A stretch of DNA of 11,490 nucleotides from Opitutaceae bacterium (GTDB lineage Bacteria > Verrucomicrobiota > Verrucomicrobiia > Opitutales > Opitutaceae). The stretch's first letter is position 1. Each line of letters opens with the position of its first letter. Below, piece by piece: positions 1 to 6,610 of the stretch. Position numbers and translations under genes: made by a program. The stretch is taken from NCBI GenBank assembly GCA_031254955.1, contig JAIRTK010000508.1, positions 1 through 11,490 of the forward strand. Reading direction: 5' to 3'. The notes beneath the pieces were generated by a model. It was not told the DNA's origin. It searched no databases and was given only the letters and a program-made list of their open reading frames with translations.

Positions 1-128
1 CGACAGAGGAGGAAAGAGGAGGACAGAGGAGGAAGGGAGAGGAGCGAAGGGGGGAAAAAAAGGAGAGAAGGGGGAGAGGAAAGAAGAAAGAAGAAAGAGA
101 AAGAGAACGAGAACGAGAACGATTAAGA
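1..128. repeat. Polypurine tract ending in GAGAAC hexamer repeat
   Basis: The plus strand is almost purely A and G for about 125 bases. It begins with three copies of AGAGGAGG at a 10-bp period (5-12, 15-22, 25-32), passes through G/A runs, and ends in tandem GAGAAC-type hexamers. The last 28 bases (101-128) are identical to 1501-1528 in the next long intergenic region, so this is a dispersed repeat rather than random composition bias. It lies downstream of the 3' end of the 318-1283 gene. Function is unknown; such strand asymmetry can adopt triplex (H-DNA) structure. No gene is credible here. Confidence 0.8.
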
Positions 129-302
129 GGATGAGGGGTGGCATCAGGCATGTTGTTTGGAGGATTTATTATCTTGGCGCCGGTTTCCACGGGCATGAAT
201 CGGCACTCGTATTTTCCTCATGACTGGGGACATGTAAATGCACCAACAATTACAATGACTGCCCGTCTTTGTAATCCTCCGGCCTTTCGCGAGAGCAACC
301 AG
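129..302. other. Intergenic stretch, no gene seen
   Basis: This segment has much lower GC than the surrounding genes and no convincing ORF on either strand. The only structure seen is a weak 8-bp inverted pair, GGAGGATT (159-166) with AATCCTCC (273-280), which could be chance. It separates the 3' end of the leftmost gene from the polypurine tract. Confidence 0.5.
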
Positions 303-323
303 CGTTGACGTCTTTCGTCAGCG
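303..323 (-). terminator. Possible stem-loop at the 3' end of the 321-aa gene
   Basis: TGACG (306-310) and CGTCA (316-320) are perfectly complementary around a 5-base loop. The stem extends to about 8 bp (303-310 with 316-323) with one wobble pair. It overlaps the TGA stop (318-320) of the minus-strand gene. No U tract follows on that strand, so it is not a textbook intrinsic terminator. It could instead protect the 3' end or be a repeat remnant. Confidence 0.3.
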
Positions 324-1283
324 TTGGCCGCCTTTCATCAGTTCCTCGGCGTATTGGGCGACGGCGTCCATCATGTCGGTCTGGATGGAGCCTTCGCTGA
401 TTTCACCGGCGAGTTCGGTGTATTTTTTCCAGAGTCTGGAGTCGGCGTTGCCGAAGATGGAGGCGCCGCCTTCCAGTTTCACGATGTCGCGAATCGCTTC
501 GGGCGAATAGCGGGACTGAAAGCGGCGCGCGAAGTTCTTGCCCGCCGGGCCGAGAGAGGCGACGAGGCCGGCGATGAGCTGGCGCATTCCTTCGAGCTGC
601 CGGGCGATTTGCGCGGCGGAAACCTCGGCGTCGCCGGTGACGGAGCGGCGGAGCGCGGAGCGGAGGTCGCCCGCGGAGTTGTCGCGGCGGATGGCGGACT
701 TGGGCGCGAGGCCTTTCCAGACGTTCCAGACAAGCTGGTCGGTCATGATGCAGACTTCGGCGAGCGCGGCGAAGAGTTTGCCGAGGCGCGCGGCGTCGAG
801 TTTGTCAGCGGGGGAGAGTTTCAGCTTTTGCGTGATTTCGGCGAGGGCGTCGGTGTCAAGCGAGTCGCTGGCGACGTGGACAAAGCCGGCGTCGGCGAGG
901 CGGCGGCGGATGGTTTCGCGTTGCTCAAGGGTGTAGCGGGGGAGGGTTTTGAGAAAGAGCGCCCAGATGTCATCGGGCGCCATCCCGTCCGGTCCGGCCT
1001 CGGCGGCGGGCGCGGCGGCGGCGAGCGATTCCCAGGTGGGGAATTTCTCGGCGAGGGTGTCGAGATAAAGCTGGCGTTTGCCGGCGGGAACGGGGTCGAG
1101 GAGTTTTTTAAGCTCGTCTTCCAAAAATGACTCGCGGTTTTCACGGGCGTCGTCGGCCAGATTGGCCTGAAGATAACGGAGTCGGCTGGCGGTGTTGGCA
1201 GCCCAGACAGGAGCGTCGGGCAGGCCGGCAGGGGTGGCGGGAGCGGCGGGAGTGGCGGCGGGTGCGTTTTTTGGGTCAGACAT
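318..1283 (-). CDS. Helical protein resembling the T6SS FHA-associated C-terminal domain (Fha/TagH-like)
   Basis: This is a soluble 321-residue protein with no signal peptide or membrane helix. After an Ala/Pro-rich N-terminus (1-25) come two similar helical segments: about 35-85 (acidic/Lys helix FLEDELKKLL, ending FPTW) and about 101-150 (DDIWALFLKTLP, then a charged helix). The part from about 165 to 315 resembles my recollection of the Fha C-terminal domain: a helix pair QIARQLEGMRQLIAGLVASL (225-244), then RRF..RYSPEAI (253-263), an aromatic DSRLWKKY helix (281-288) and a terminal amphipathic helix. No FHA domain is present, so at most this is the C-terminal module on its own. That assignment is inference from pattern, not from a search. 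It is the last gene of the co-directional series, 471 bp after the 1398-residue gene. The start at 1283 opens the longest frame; no Shine-Dalgarno sequence is visible upstream. An unrelated helical family is the alternative. Confidence 0.85.
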   Translation of the reverse strand: MSDPKNAPAATPAAPATPAGLPDAPVWAANTASRLRYLQANLADDARENRESFLEDELKKLLDPVPAGKRQLYLDTLAEKFPTWESLAAAAPAAEAGPDGMAPDDIWALFLKTLPRYTLEQRETIRRRLADAGFVHVASDSLDTDALAEITQKLKLSPADKLDAARLGKLFAALAEVCIMTDQLVWNVWKGLAPKSAIRRDNSAGDLRSALRRSVTGDAEVSAAQIARQLEGMRQLIAGLVASLGPAGKNFARRFQSRYSPEAIRDIVKLEGGASIFGNADSRLWKKYTELAGEISEGSIQTDMMDAVAQYAEELMKGGQR

Positions 1284-1310
1284 GGCGGGTGTGGGTTGTG
1301 GTGTGGCGGA

Positions 1311-1560
1311 TTTGTTCTAATCGGTTTCTTAATCGTTCTCGGTTTCGTTCTCTTACTCGTTCTCTTTCTCGTTCTCGTTCTCGTTCTCTTACTCGTTCTC
1401 GTTCTCTTTATCGTTCTCTTTCTCGTTCTCTCTTTTTTCATCAGGAACGGGTGGGGAAAAGAGAAAGAAAAAGAGAAAGAGAAAGAGAACGAGAACGAGT
1501 AAGAGAACGAGAACGAGAACGATTAAGAAACCGAGTAAGAGAACGAGAAAGAGAAAGAAT
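1311..1560. repeat. Long imperfect inverted repeat of GTTCTC/GAGAAC hexamers
   Basis: A polypyrimidine arm (about 1320-1438), built from CGTTCT/CTTTCT units, is followed after about 20 bases by a polypurine arm (about 1458-1560) of GAGAAC/GAGAAA units. The arms are partly exact inverse copies: CGGTTTCTTAATCGTTCTCG at 1322-1341 is the reverse complement of 1514-1533, and further blocks continue inward. Transcribed in either direction, the region could fold into a hairpin more than 100 bp long. The right arm shares 28 identical bases (1501-1528) with 101-128. Position between two co-directional genes suggests a transcript-end or repeat-element role, but no function is established. Confidence 0.85.
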
Positions 1561-1629
1561 AAAGAGCTGATGTCATGCGCTGCTTTTGTCGTGACGCGGA
1601 TTTTCAAGTCTGCTTCAGGGTGGGAAGGG

Positions 1630-1681
1630 CGGGCCTTCGGCCCGTCAGCAGGTTTGGAAACCTGCGCTACGTAAGCAGCGC
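1630..1681. repeat. REP-like pair of perfect hairpins
   Basis: CGGGCC-TTC-GGCCCG (1630-1644) is a perfect 6-bp stem with a 3-base loop. Immediately after it, GCAGGTTT-GG-AAACCTGC (1648-1665) is a perfect 8-bp stem with a 2-base loop. A third short pair, GCGCT (1664-1668) with AGCGC (1677-1681), follows. Tight arrays of short palindromes between genes are typical of REP/BIME-type dispersed elements, and this one lies downstream of the 1398-residue gene on its coding strand. It could also help end that transcript, but no U tract follows. Whether it recurs elsewhere in the genome cannot be seen from one window. Confidence 0.65.
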
Positions 1682-1721
1682 GTAACAGGGAAATGATGCT
1701 GGGTGTGGCGGTGATAGAATG

Positions 1722-1741
1722 AGAGAACGAGGACGGTTAAG
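1722..1741. repeat. Degenerate third copy of the GAGAAC...TTAAG repeat
   Basis: The 19 bases from 1723 to 1741 match the ends of the 101-127 and 1501-1527 copies at all but two positions (G for A twice). It sits only 13 bp from the stop codon of the 1398-residue gene. Its placement next to a gene 3' end matches the other copies. Confidence 0.5.
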
Positions 1742-1754
1742 TGAACGGGAAGGG

Positions 1755-4700
1755 TTATTTTTGTTGCCGGACGTAGGGTTGCGCGCGGAAGAGTTTTATA
1801 AGCGAGGCGCGGATGAGCATGGCTTTGGAGACATCGAAGGCCGGGCGCAGGCCGACATCGGCGTAGCCTTCGGCAAAGGCGTCGATGGGATAGGCGGTTT
1901 TCGGGTCCAGACCGGCGGGGGAAAGGGCGGAGCCGCCGGCCACGGAGTAGCGGTCGGACAGGGGATCGTGGAGGTAGGTGGCGACGTTGCCATACAGGTG
2001 CGCGAAATCGCCGCCGGTGTCGCCGGTGTCGGCAAACCAGAGCATGCGGTCGTCGGCGTCGGGGGCATAGGGTTGGGCGTTTTGGCGCGAGCCGCCGGCG
2101 TAATCAATGGGGACGAAGGCGCCGAAGTCGGGCCAGGGGTATTCAAAGTTGGCGCCGCGCTGGACGAGGTGGTCGCGCTGGGCGAGCCAGGCGGTGTCGG
2201 AGAAATTGGCGCCGGGGGCGGCGGGGGCGGCGCGTTCCGCGTAAAGGGTGGCGAGGGAGGCCCATTCCTCGGGCGTGGCGAGACGGGCGCCGAGGACGCG
2301 TTCGGCGAACGCGCGGGCGGCGGCGGGGGGAATGTTTTGCACGGGGTGGGCGGCGGAGGGCGCGGGCGGCATGTGGAGGCCGGGCGCGTAGAGGGGATCG
2401 GGCCAGCGCGGGTCGAGGTAGGCGGTCCAGCGGTTGTTGAGCGCCATCCGGCTGTCGTTGAGCCGGCGGGCGGTGGCGCGCCGGGGGGAGAGAATGCGCC
2501 AAGTTTGGGGGCCGGGCCGGGCGTCCACGTCCCGGCCTTCGGAGATGTCGGCGAGGTAGGCGGGCATGGCGGCGGTGACTTCGGCGCCTTCGGGGCGTTG
2601 CTCAACGAGGGCGATGAAGTCGCCGATTGAAATGGCGCGCGTGGAAAGGAAAAAGGGCGTGTCGGCCTCGGGTTCCACCAGAAGGTATTCTTGGACGCGC
2701 ACGGTTCCGGCGAGATCGGTCCAGCGGTAGGTCGCGCGTCTGTCGTCGTCGGCGAACTCGCCTTGCCAGCCGATGCGTCCGGGGCCGATGTCGGCGGGAG
2801 TGATCGTCTCGCCGGTGGGTTCGAGGTTGATGGCGACGGTCTCGTCGAGGAAACGGGCGATGCCGGAATCGGCGGCGGCTTCGGGGATGGCGCGGGCGAG
2901 CGCCACGAAGGCGTCGCGGCGCGACTTGGCCTCCTCCTCGGCGAGGCGGGTCCAGCGGAGGGTCTTGGCGTTGGCCAGAAGGTAATCGAAGCGGTCGAGT
3001 CCGGTGAGTTCGTCGGGGTTTATGCCCATTGGGGTCATGCGGAGGATGACTTCCGGGGTAAGGGCGGGAGTGATTTGCGCGTAGGCGCGGCGCCAGCGGT
3101 GCCGGGCTTGGGTGGCGATGGTTTCGATTTTCGCCTTTTGGGTTTCGGGCAAGCCCGCTGCGGCGAAGGTCGTCGCTGTTTCCACGCGCGTTTTGAGCGC
3201 GGACTCCAGGGCGATTTCGCGATCCAGTTCCTCAAGGCTGGCGGGCCAGTCGGGCAGCGTGTCGAGGCGGTTCCAGGCCGCGAGGGGGAGGCTGAGCGGC
3301 TGGTCGGAGGCGGCGGTGGCGGCAAGGGCGGCGCGGTCGGTCTCGGTTTGGAGGGTTTCGAGCCGGCGGGCGGCGGCGGCGAGTTCGGCGGGGCGTCCGG
3401 CGGAGGTCACGGCGGCGAACGCGGGGCCGGCGGCGGCGGCTTCCGTCATGATTTTCTGGATACTGGTGTCGGCCTCGGAGCCGAGGGCGACCGGTTCGTC
3501 CCAGGCGGCGCCCAGCCCGAGCAGCGTTTCGAGGCGGGCGAGGCCGGCGGCAAGTCCGGCGGCGGCGGAGCGCATGCCGGCGAGGGCGGCGAGCCGGGCC
3601 TGAACCTCGGGGAGCCGGGCGAAATCCGCGATGGAGACGGCGGGCGCGCCGTCGGGCGCCCATTGGACTTGGTCCAGAAAGGCCGCGAGGACGGTTTCTT
3701 TTTGCGCGAGGTCCACGGCGCCGGTTTGCGCGGCAATGGCTTCCGGGATGCCGGCGAGGTTCACGGGGTCGATGCCGCCGGCGAGCTGGGGGCCGTCGAG
3801 CGCGTCCAGCAATTCCCGCACGCGGCGGAGGCGGGCGCGCAGGGCGCGGAAGCCCGCCTCGTCGTCCGCGAGGGTTTGCTCGGTGACGCCGTCGAGAAGC
3901 CGGTCGCGGCGCCTCGCCCACTCGGCCTGAAGCACGGGCGGGCCGGCGAGGTTGTCGGCGCGGATGCGGGCCAGCCATTCGGCGGGGACGGGGCGCATGT
4001 CGTCGAGGGCGGCGGCGAGGCGGGCGACGAGGTCGTTGAAGCGGGTTTGGAGCGCGGCGGCTTCCTGGGCGGCGTTGTCGATGTCTTTGCGGATGACTTT
4101 GCGGGCGCGCAGGGTGTCGAGGGAGGCGGTGAGCGCGGCGGCCTCGGTGGCGAAGGGGGCGGAGATGGTGCCGCCGAGGCCGAGCTGGGTTTCCTCGCCG
4201 GTCAGACGGCGGAGGGCGTCGGCGAGGCGGGCGGCGGCGGCGGCCCAGTCGATGGCGAGGCGGGGGTCGGCGGCGGTGTCCACAAAGTAGTAGGGCTGGA
4301 TGCCGGTGTCCCAGCGGGCGAGGATTTCATCGGTAACGGCGCCGGAGAAATCATGGACAAAGCCTTCGCGGAGCCAGCGCGCATGATCGATGCGCACGGC
4401 CCAGTCGCCGCGGACAAAGGCGGCGCGGGCGGCGAGGAGCGGTTGTTGCGCGGCGAGGGTGCCGGGGATTTCGGCGAGGGGGACGGGGGCGGCGCGGAGG
4501 CGGATCATGCCGACGATGCCGGAGAGGACGGGGTCGCCGGTGGCGGCGAGGATGGAGGTGTCGCGGGCGACGATTTCCCAGGCGCTGTCGGCGGCGGCGG
4601 CGTTTTCGAGGAGGAGGAGGCGGGCGCTGATGTCGGCGGCCAGGCTTCCTGAATCGAGGGGGGGCGGGGGCGGGAGCCGGAGTTCGGCGGCGGCGTCCCA

Positions 4701-5951
4701 GTCGAGGGCCTGGAGGCGGGCGGCGGTGGTCGCGAGTTGTTTGCCGCCGGGCCAGTTTTCGAGCGAGGTGGCGAGGGTGGCGAGGGTGGCGCGGGCTTGT
4801 TTGATGGAGCGGACGACGAGGCCGCGCTTGGCCGATTCGGGGGGCGCGGACTGGAGCGCTTCAAAGTTGCGTCCGTCCTCGGTGAGGACGCGCGGGTCGA
4901 GACGCGCGCGGGTGTCGGCGATGGCGGTGACGTGTTCGCGCAGCCACGGGTCGGCGTTCCAGCGCGCGCGGGTTTCCGGGTCGTCAAGTTCGGCGCAGAG
5001 GGAGCCGAACCACGCGAACCACGCGGCGCAGAGTTCGCCGAACTCGGGCGGCACCTCCTCGGCGTCGGGGGGGACGTTGCCGAGTTTGATGGCAAGCTCC
5101 TGCACGGATTCGGGGAGTTTTTCAAAGGGCGTGAAGCGCAGCCACGCGAACGGGCTGGCGAGCACGAGGAGCGGCGCGGCGACCAGCGCGGCCTTGGCCG
5201 GGGTGGACAGGCCGCGCCCGCTCACGCGGGCGAAGCGGCGCCGAAGCGCGTCGAGCGTGAAGTCGCCGGGTTTGGCGTGCGGGTCGATGAGGTAGTTGCA
5301 AAAGTCAATCCACGCGCGGGCGTGGCCGCCGAGCACGCGCCACTTGGGGGAGTCCTCGATGGGCCAGCCGGCTTGGGCGCGTTTGCGGACGAGGGTGACG
5401 AGCAGGGTGCCGAGGGCGCGGAAGTCGGCGGCGCGCGCCTGTTCGCGGGTGACGCCGGCGAGCGGCGCCGGTTCGGCGAGCAGCACGGGGGACTGGCGGA
5501 GGGCGGCGGTGCCGGACACGAAGATATTGGACGGTTTCAACGCGCCGTGCGGGCGGCCCGCCGTCTGGTCAAGCGCCACGAGGCCTTCGATGATGCGGAG
5601 CGTGACGGCGTGGAGCGTCGGCGAGTCAACGGTGAGATGTCCGTCGATGATGCGCTGGAAGGAGCGGCGGTAGAGTTGCGTGACGACAAAGACGCCTTCG
5701 GGGCAGCGTCCGCTGGCGATGACGGGCGCCCAGCGGTCGGGCCGTCGCGCGCAAGCCGCGGCTTGCGCGGCGGCGGCGTCGAGGGCGGCGTTGAGGAGCG
5801 CGGCGCGGCGCGGGCCGCGCGGGCCGCCGGCGCGGAAGATTTTGAGCGCGCGCGGCGGCGCGGCGGCGCGGTCCGTCCCGGCGGTCGCCTCGTGGACGGA
5901 GGAGCGGAGGCCGACGTGGATGTCGCGTGTGGGTTCGTAGCCGCCGGGCAT
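1755..5951 (-). CDS. Pseudokinase-TM-SUMF1/FGE-like inner-membrane protein, possible T6SS regulator (PpkA-like)
   Basis: This is a 1398-residue protein. Residues 5-245 follow a Ser/Thr-kinase plan: a degenerate glycine loop, the beta-3 lysine in ALKIF (K37), and a catalytic loop HGALKPSNIF (135-144). The normal catalytic Asp is Ala there, while the following Lys and Asn are kept. No DFG is visible (LLAEPAP instead), and a helix like DxxxLG is present (DFRALGTLL, 176-184). It should therefore not phosphorylate. A single hydrophobic helix at about 250-272 implies a cytoplasmic kinase end and a periplasmic remainder. Residues about 275-1090 are Ala-rich and helical. Residues about 1095-1375 resemble SUMF1/FGE: HPVQNIPPAAARAFA (1202-1216), RLATPEEW (1223-1230), YGNVATYLHD, VAGGSAL and DVGLRPAF (1366-1373). 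That domain contains no cysteine, so it cannot use the FGE cysteine chemistry and is probably a binding fold. PpkA of T6SS has a related kinase-TM-periplasm layout. The start at 5951 lacks a Shine-Dalgarno sequence but sits just before the kinase fold. The function in secretion is inferred from the neighbours. Confidence 0.93.
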   Translation of the reverse strand: MPGGYEPTRDIHVGLRSSVHEATAGTDRAAAPPRALKIFRAGGPRGPRRAALLNAALDAAAAQAAACARRPDRWAPVIASGRCPEGVFVVTQLYRRSFQRIIDGHLTVDSPTLHAVTLRIIEGLVALDQTAGRPHGALKPSNIFVSGTAALRQSPVLLAEPAPLAGVTREQARAADFRALGTLLVTLVRKRAQAGWPIEDSPKWRVLGGHARAWIDFCNYLIDPHAKPGDFTLDALRRRFARVSGRGLSTPAKAALVAAPLLVLASPFAWLRFTPFEKLPESVQELAIKLGNVPPDAEEVPPEFGELCAAWFAWFGSLCAELDDPETRARWNADPWLREHVTAIADTRARLDPRVLTEDGRNFEALQSAPPESAKRGLVVRSIKQARATLATLATSLENWPGGKQLATTAARLQALDWDAAAELRLPPPPPLDSGSLAADISARLLLLENAAAADSAWEIVARDTSILAATGDPVLSGIVGMIRLRAAPVPLAEIPGTLAAQQPLLAARAAFVRGDWAVRIDHARWLREGFVHDFSGAVTDEILARWDTGIQPYYFVDTAADPRLAIDWAAAAARLADALRRLTGEETQLGLGGTISAPFATEAAALTASLDTLRARKVIRKDIDNAAQEAAALQTRFNDLVARLAAALDDMRPVPAEWLARIRADNLAGPPVLQAEWARRRDRLLDGVTEQTLADDEAGFRALRARLRRVRELLDALDGPQLAGGIDPVNLAGIPEAIAAQTGAVDLAQKETVLAAFLDQVQWAPDGAPAVSIADFARLPEVQARLAALAGMRSAAAGLAAGLARLETLLGLGAAWDEPVALGSEADTSIQKIMTEAAAAGPAFAAVTSAGRPAELAAAARRLETLQTETDRAALAATAASDQPLSLPLAAWNRLDTLPDWPASLEELDREIALESALKTRVETATTFAAAGLPETQKAKIETIATQARHRWRRAYAQITPALTPEVILRMTPMGINPDELTGLDRFDYLLANAKTLRWTRLAEEEAKSRRDAFVALARAIPEAAADSGIARFLDETVAINLEPTGETITPADIGPGRIGWQGEFADDDRRATYRWTDLAGTVRVQEYLLVEPEADTPFFLSTRAISIGDFIALVEQRPEGAEVTAAMPAYLADISEGRDVDARPGPQTWRILSPRRATARRLNDSRMALNNRWTAYLDPRWPDPLYAPGLHMPPAPSAAHPVQNIPPAAARAFAERVLGARLATPEEWASLATLYAERAAPAAPGANFSDTAWLAQRDHLVQRGANFEYPWPDFGAFVPIDYAGGSRQNAQPYAPDADDRMLWFADTGDTGGDFAHLYGNVATYLHDPLSDRYSVAGGSALSPAGLDPKTAYPIDAFAEGYADVGLRPAFDVSKAMLIRASLIKLFRAQPYVRQQK

Positions 5952-6008
5952 TGACGAGGGGGGGAGAGCGTGCGGGGCGCGCGGGACGGGCGGGCGCCGG
6001 CACGCCGT

Positions 6009-6557
6009 TTATTTCAAGTTGCGGGGGGTGAGGAGGCGCAGGCCGCTTTCTTTGACTTGGATTTCGATGGGGGCTTTGCCGGCTTTTTTCCATTGTTTCG
6101 CATCGAGCGGGAGGATGAGGCGGCGGGGATCGGCGTTGCCTTGCTGGTCGGAGGCGATGCCGGGGAGGTCGGCGATGACGACCACGTAGGTCGCCCCGGT
6201 CTGGAGCCAGCGGGTCCATTTCGCGTCGGTCGAGCCGATCTTTTGCGAGGCGGGTTTGCCGCGTCCGAAATCGACGGTGTAGCGGTCGGTGTCGCGGCGG
6301 GTGCTGTTGCCGGGCTGCCAGTATTCGGTGATCGAATACGATTCCCATTTCGGGAGGTCGGAGGTGGCGTTGGCGCCGATGATGTCCACTTGGAGCGAGG
6401 TGTTTTCCAGGGATTTGTCGAGGGTGAGCGCGATGGTGTGCGCGACGGGTTTGGGCGCGCTGGTGCACGCGGCGAGCGCAAGGGCGGCGGCCAGCAGGCT
6501 GAGGGCGGCGGCAAGGGCGCGGATGGGTTGTTGCGGGTTGCGGGTTTTGTTTTTCAT
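6009..6557 (-). CDS. Outer-membrane lipoprotein, TssJ-like candidate
   Basis: This is a 182-residue lipoprotein. A basic N-terminus (MKNKTR), an Ala/Leu hydrophobic stretch (about 13-30) and a lipobox LAAC place the acylated cysteine at residue 31. The mature part, about 150 residues, alternates short hydrophobic strands (HTIALTL, TSLQVDII, TYVVVIADL, RRLILPL, IEIQV) with turns, as expected of a small beta-sandwich. TssJ, the T6SS outer-membrane lipoprotein that docks the TssM/TssL complex, has the same size and layout. The sequence is not close enough for me to name it firmly, so TssJ is inference from size, lipobox and neighbours. The frame is open further upstream to 6827, but that would overlap the end of the 655-residue gene and bury the signal peptide, so ATG 6557 is the better start. 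Gaps to the flanking genes are 53 and 57 bp, consistent with one operon. A general periplasmic lipoprotein is the alternative. Confidence 0.9.
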   Translation of the reverse strand: MKNKTRNPQQPIRALAAALSLLAAALALAACTSAPKPVAHTIALTLDKSLENTSLQVDIIGANATSDLPKWESYSITEYWQPGNSTRRDTDRYTVDFGRGKPASQKIGSTDAKWTRWLQTGATYVVVIADLPGIASDQQGNADPRRLILPLDAKQWKKAGKAPIEIQVKESGLRLLTPRNLK

Positions 6558-6610
6558 GGCGAGGAAAAAAAAGCGCGGGCGGGGCGGTTTTTCGGGTTGG
6601 CGGGCGGGGG

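Noticed and set aside
1..128. CRISPR-like array in the regularly repeated tract
   Set aside because: Units are only 6-10 bp and directly adjacent, with no unique spacers and no cas gene in the window.
1296..1607. Leu/Val-rich 'membrane' ORFs on both strands (1296-1502 and 1389-1607)
   Set aside because: The apparent transmembrane sequence is just the GTTCTC hexamer repeat read as Val-Leu. There is no start context or non-repetitive part.
2691..4652. 653-residue plus-strand ORF, and similar long ones at 1719-2630, 4737-5954, 5970-7082, 6623-7870 and 9010-10695
   Set aside because: All are antisense to well-supported minus-strand genes, are extremely Gly/Glu/Ala-rich and show no domain motif. 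They arise because GC-rich codons leave the opposite frame without stops.
1755..5951. Active Ser/Thr kinase or active formylglycine-generating enzyme
   Set aside because: The catalytic Asp and DFG of the kinase part and any cysteine in the SUMF1-like part are missing.
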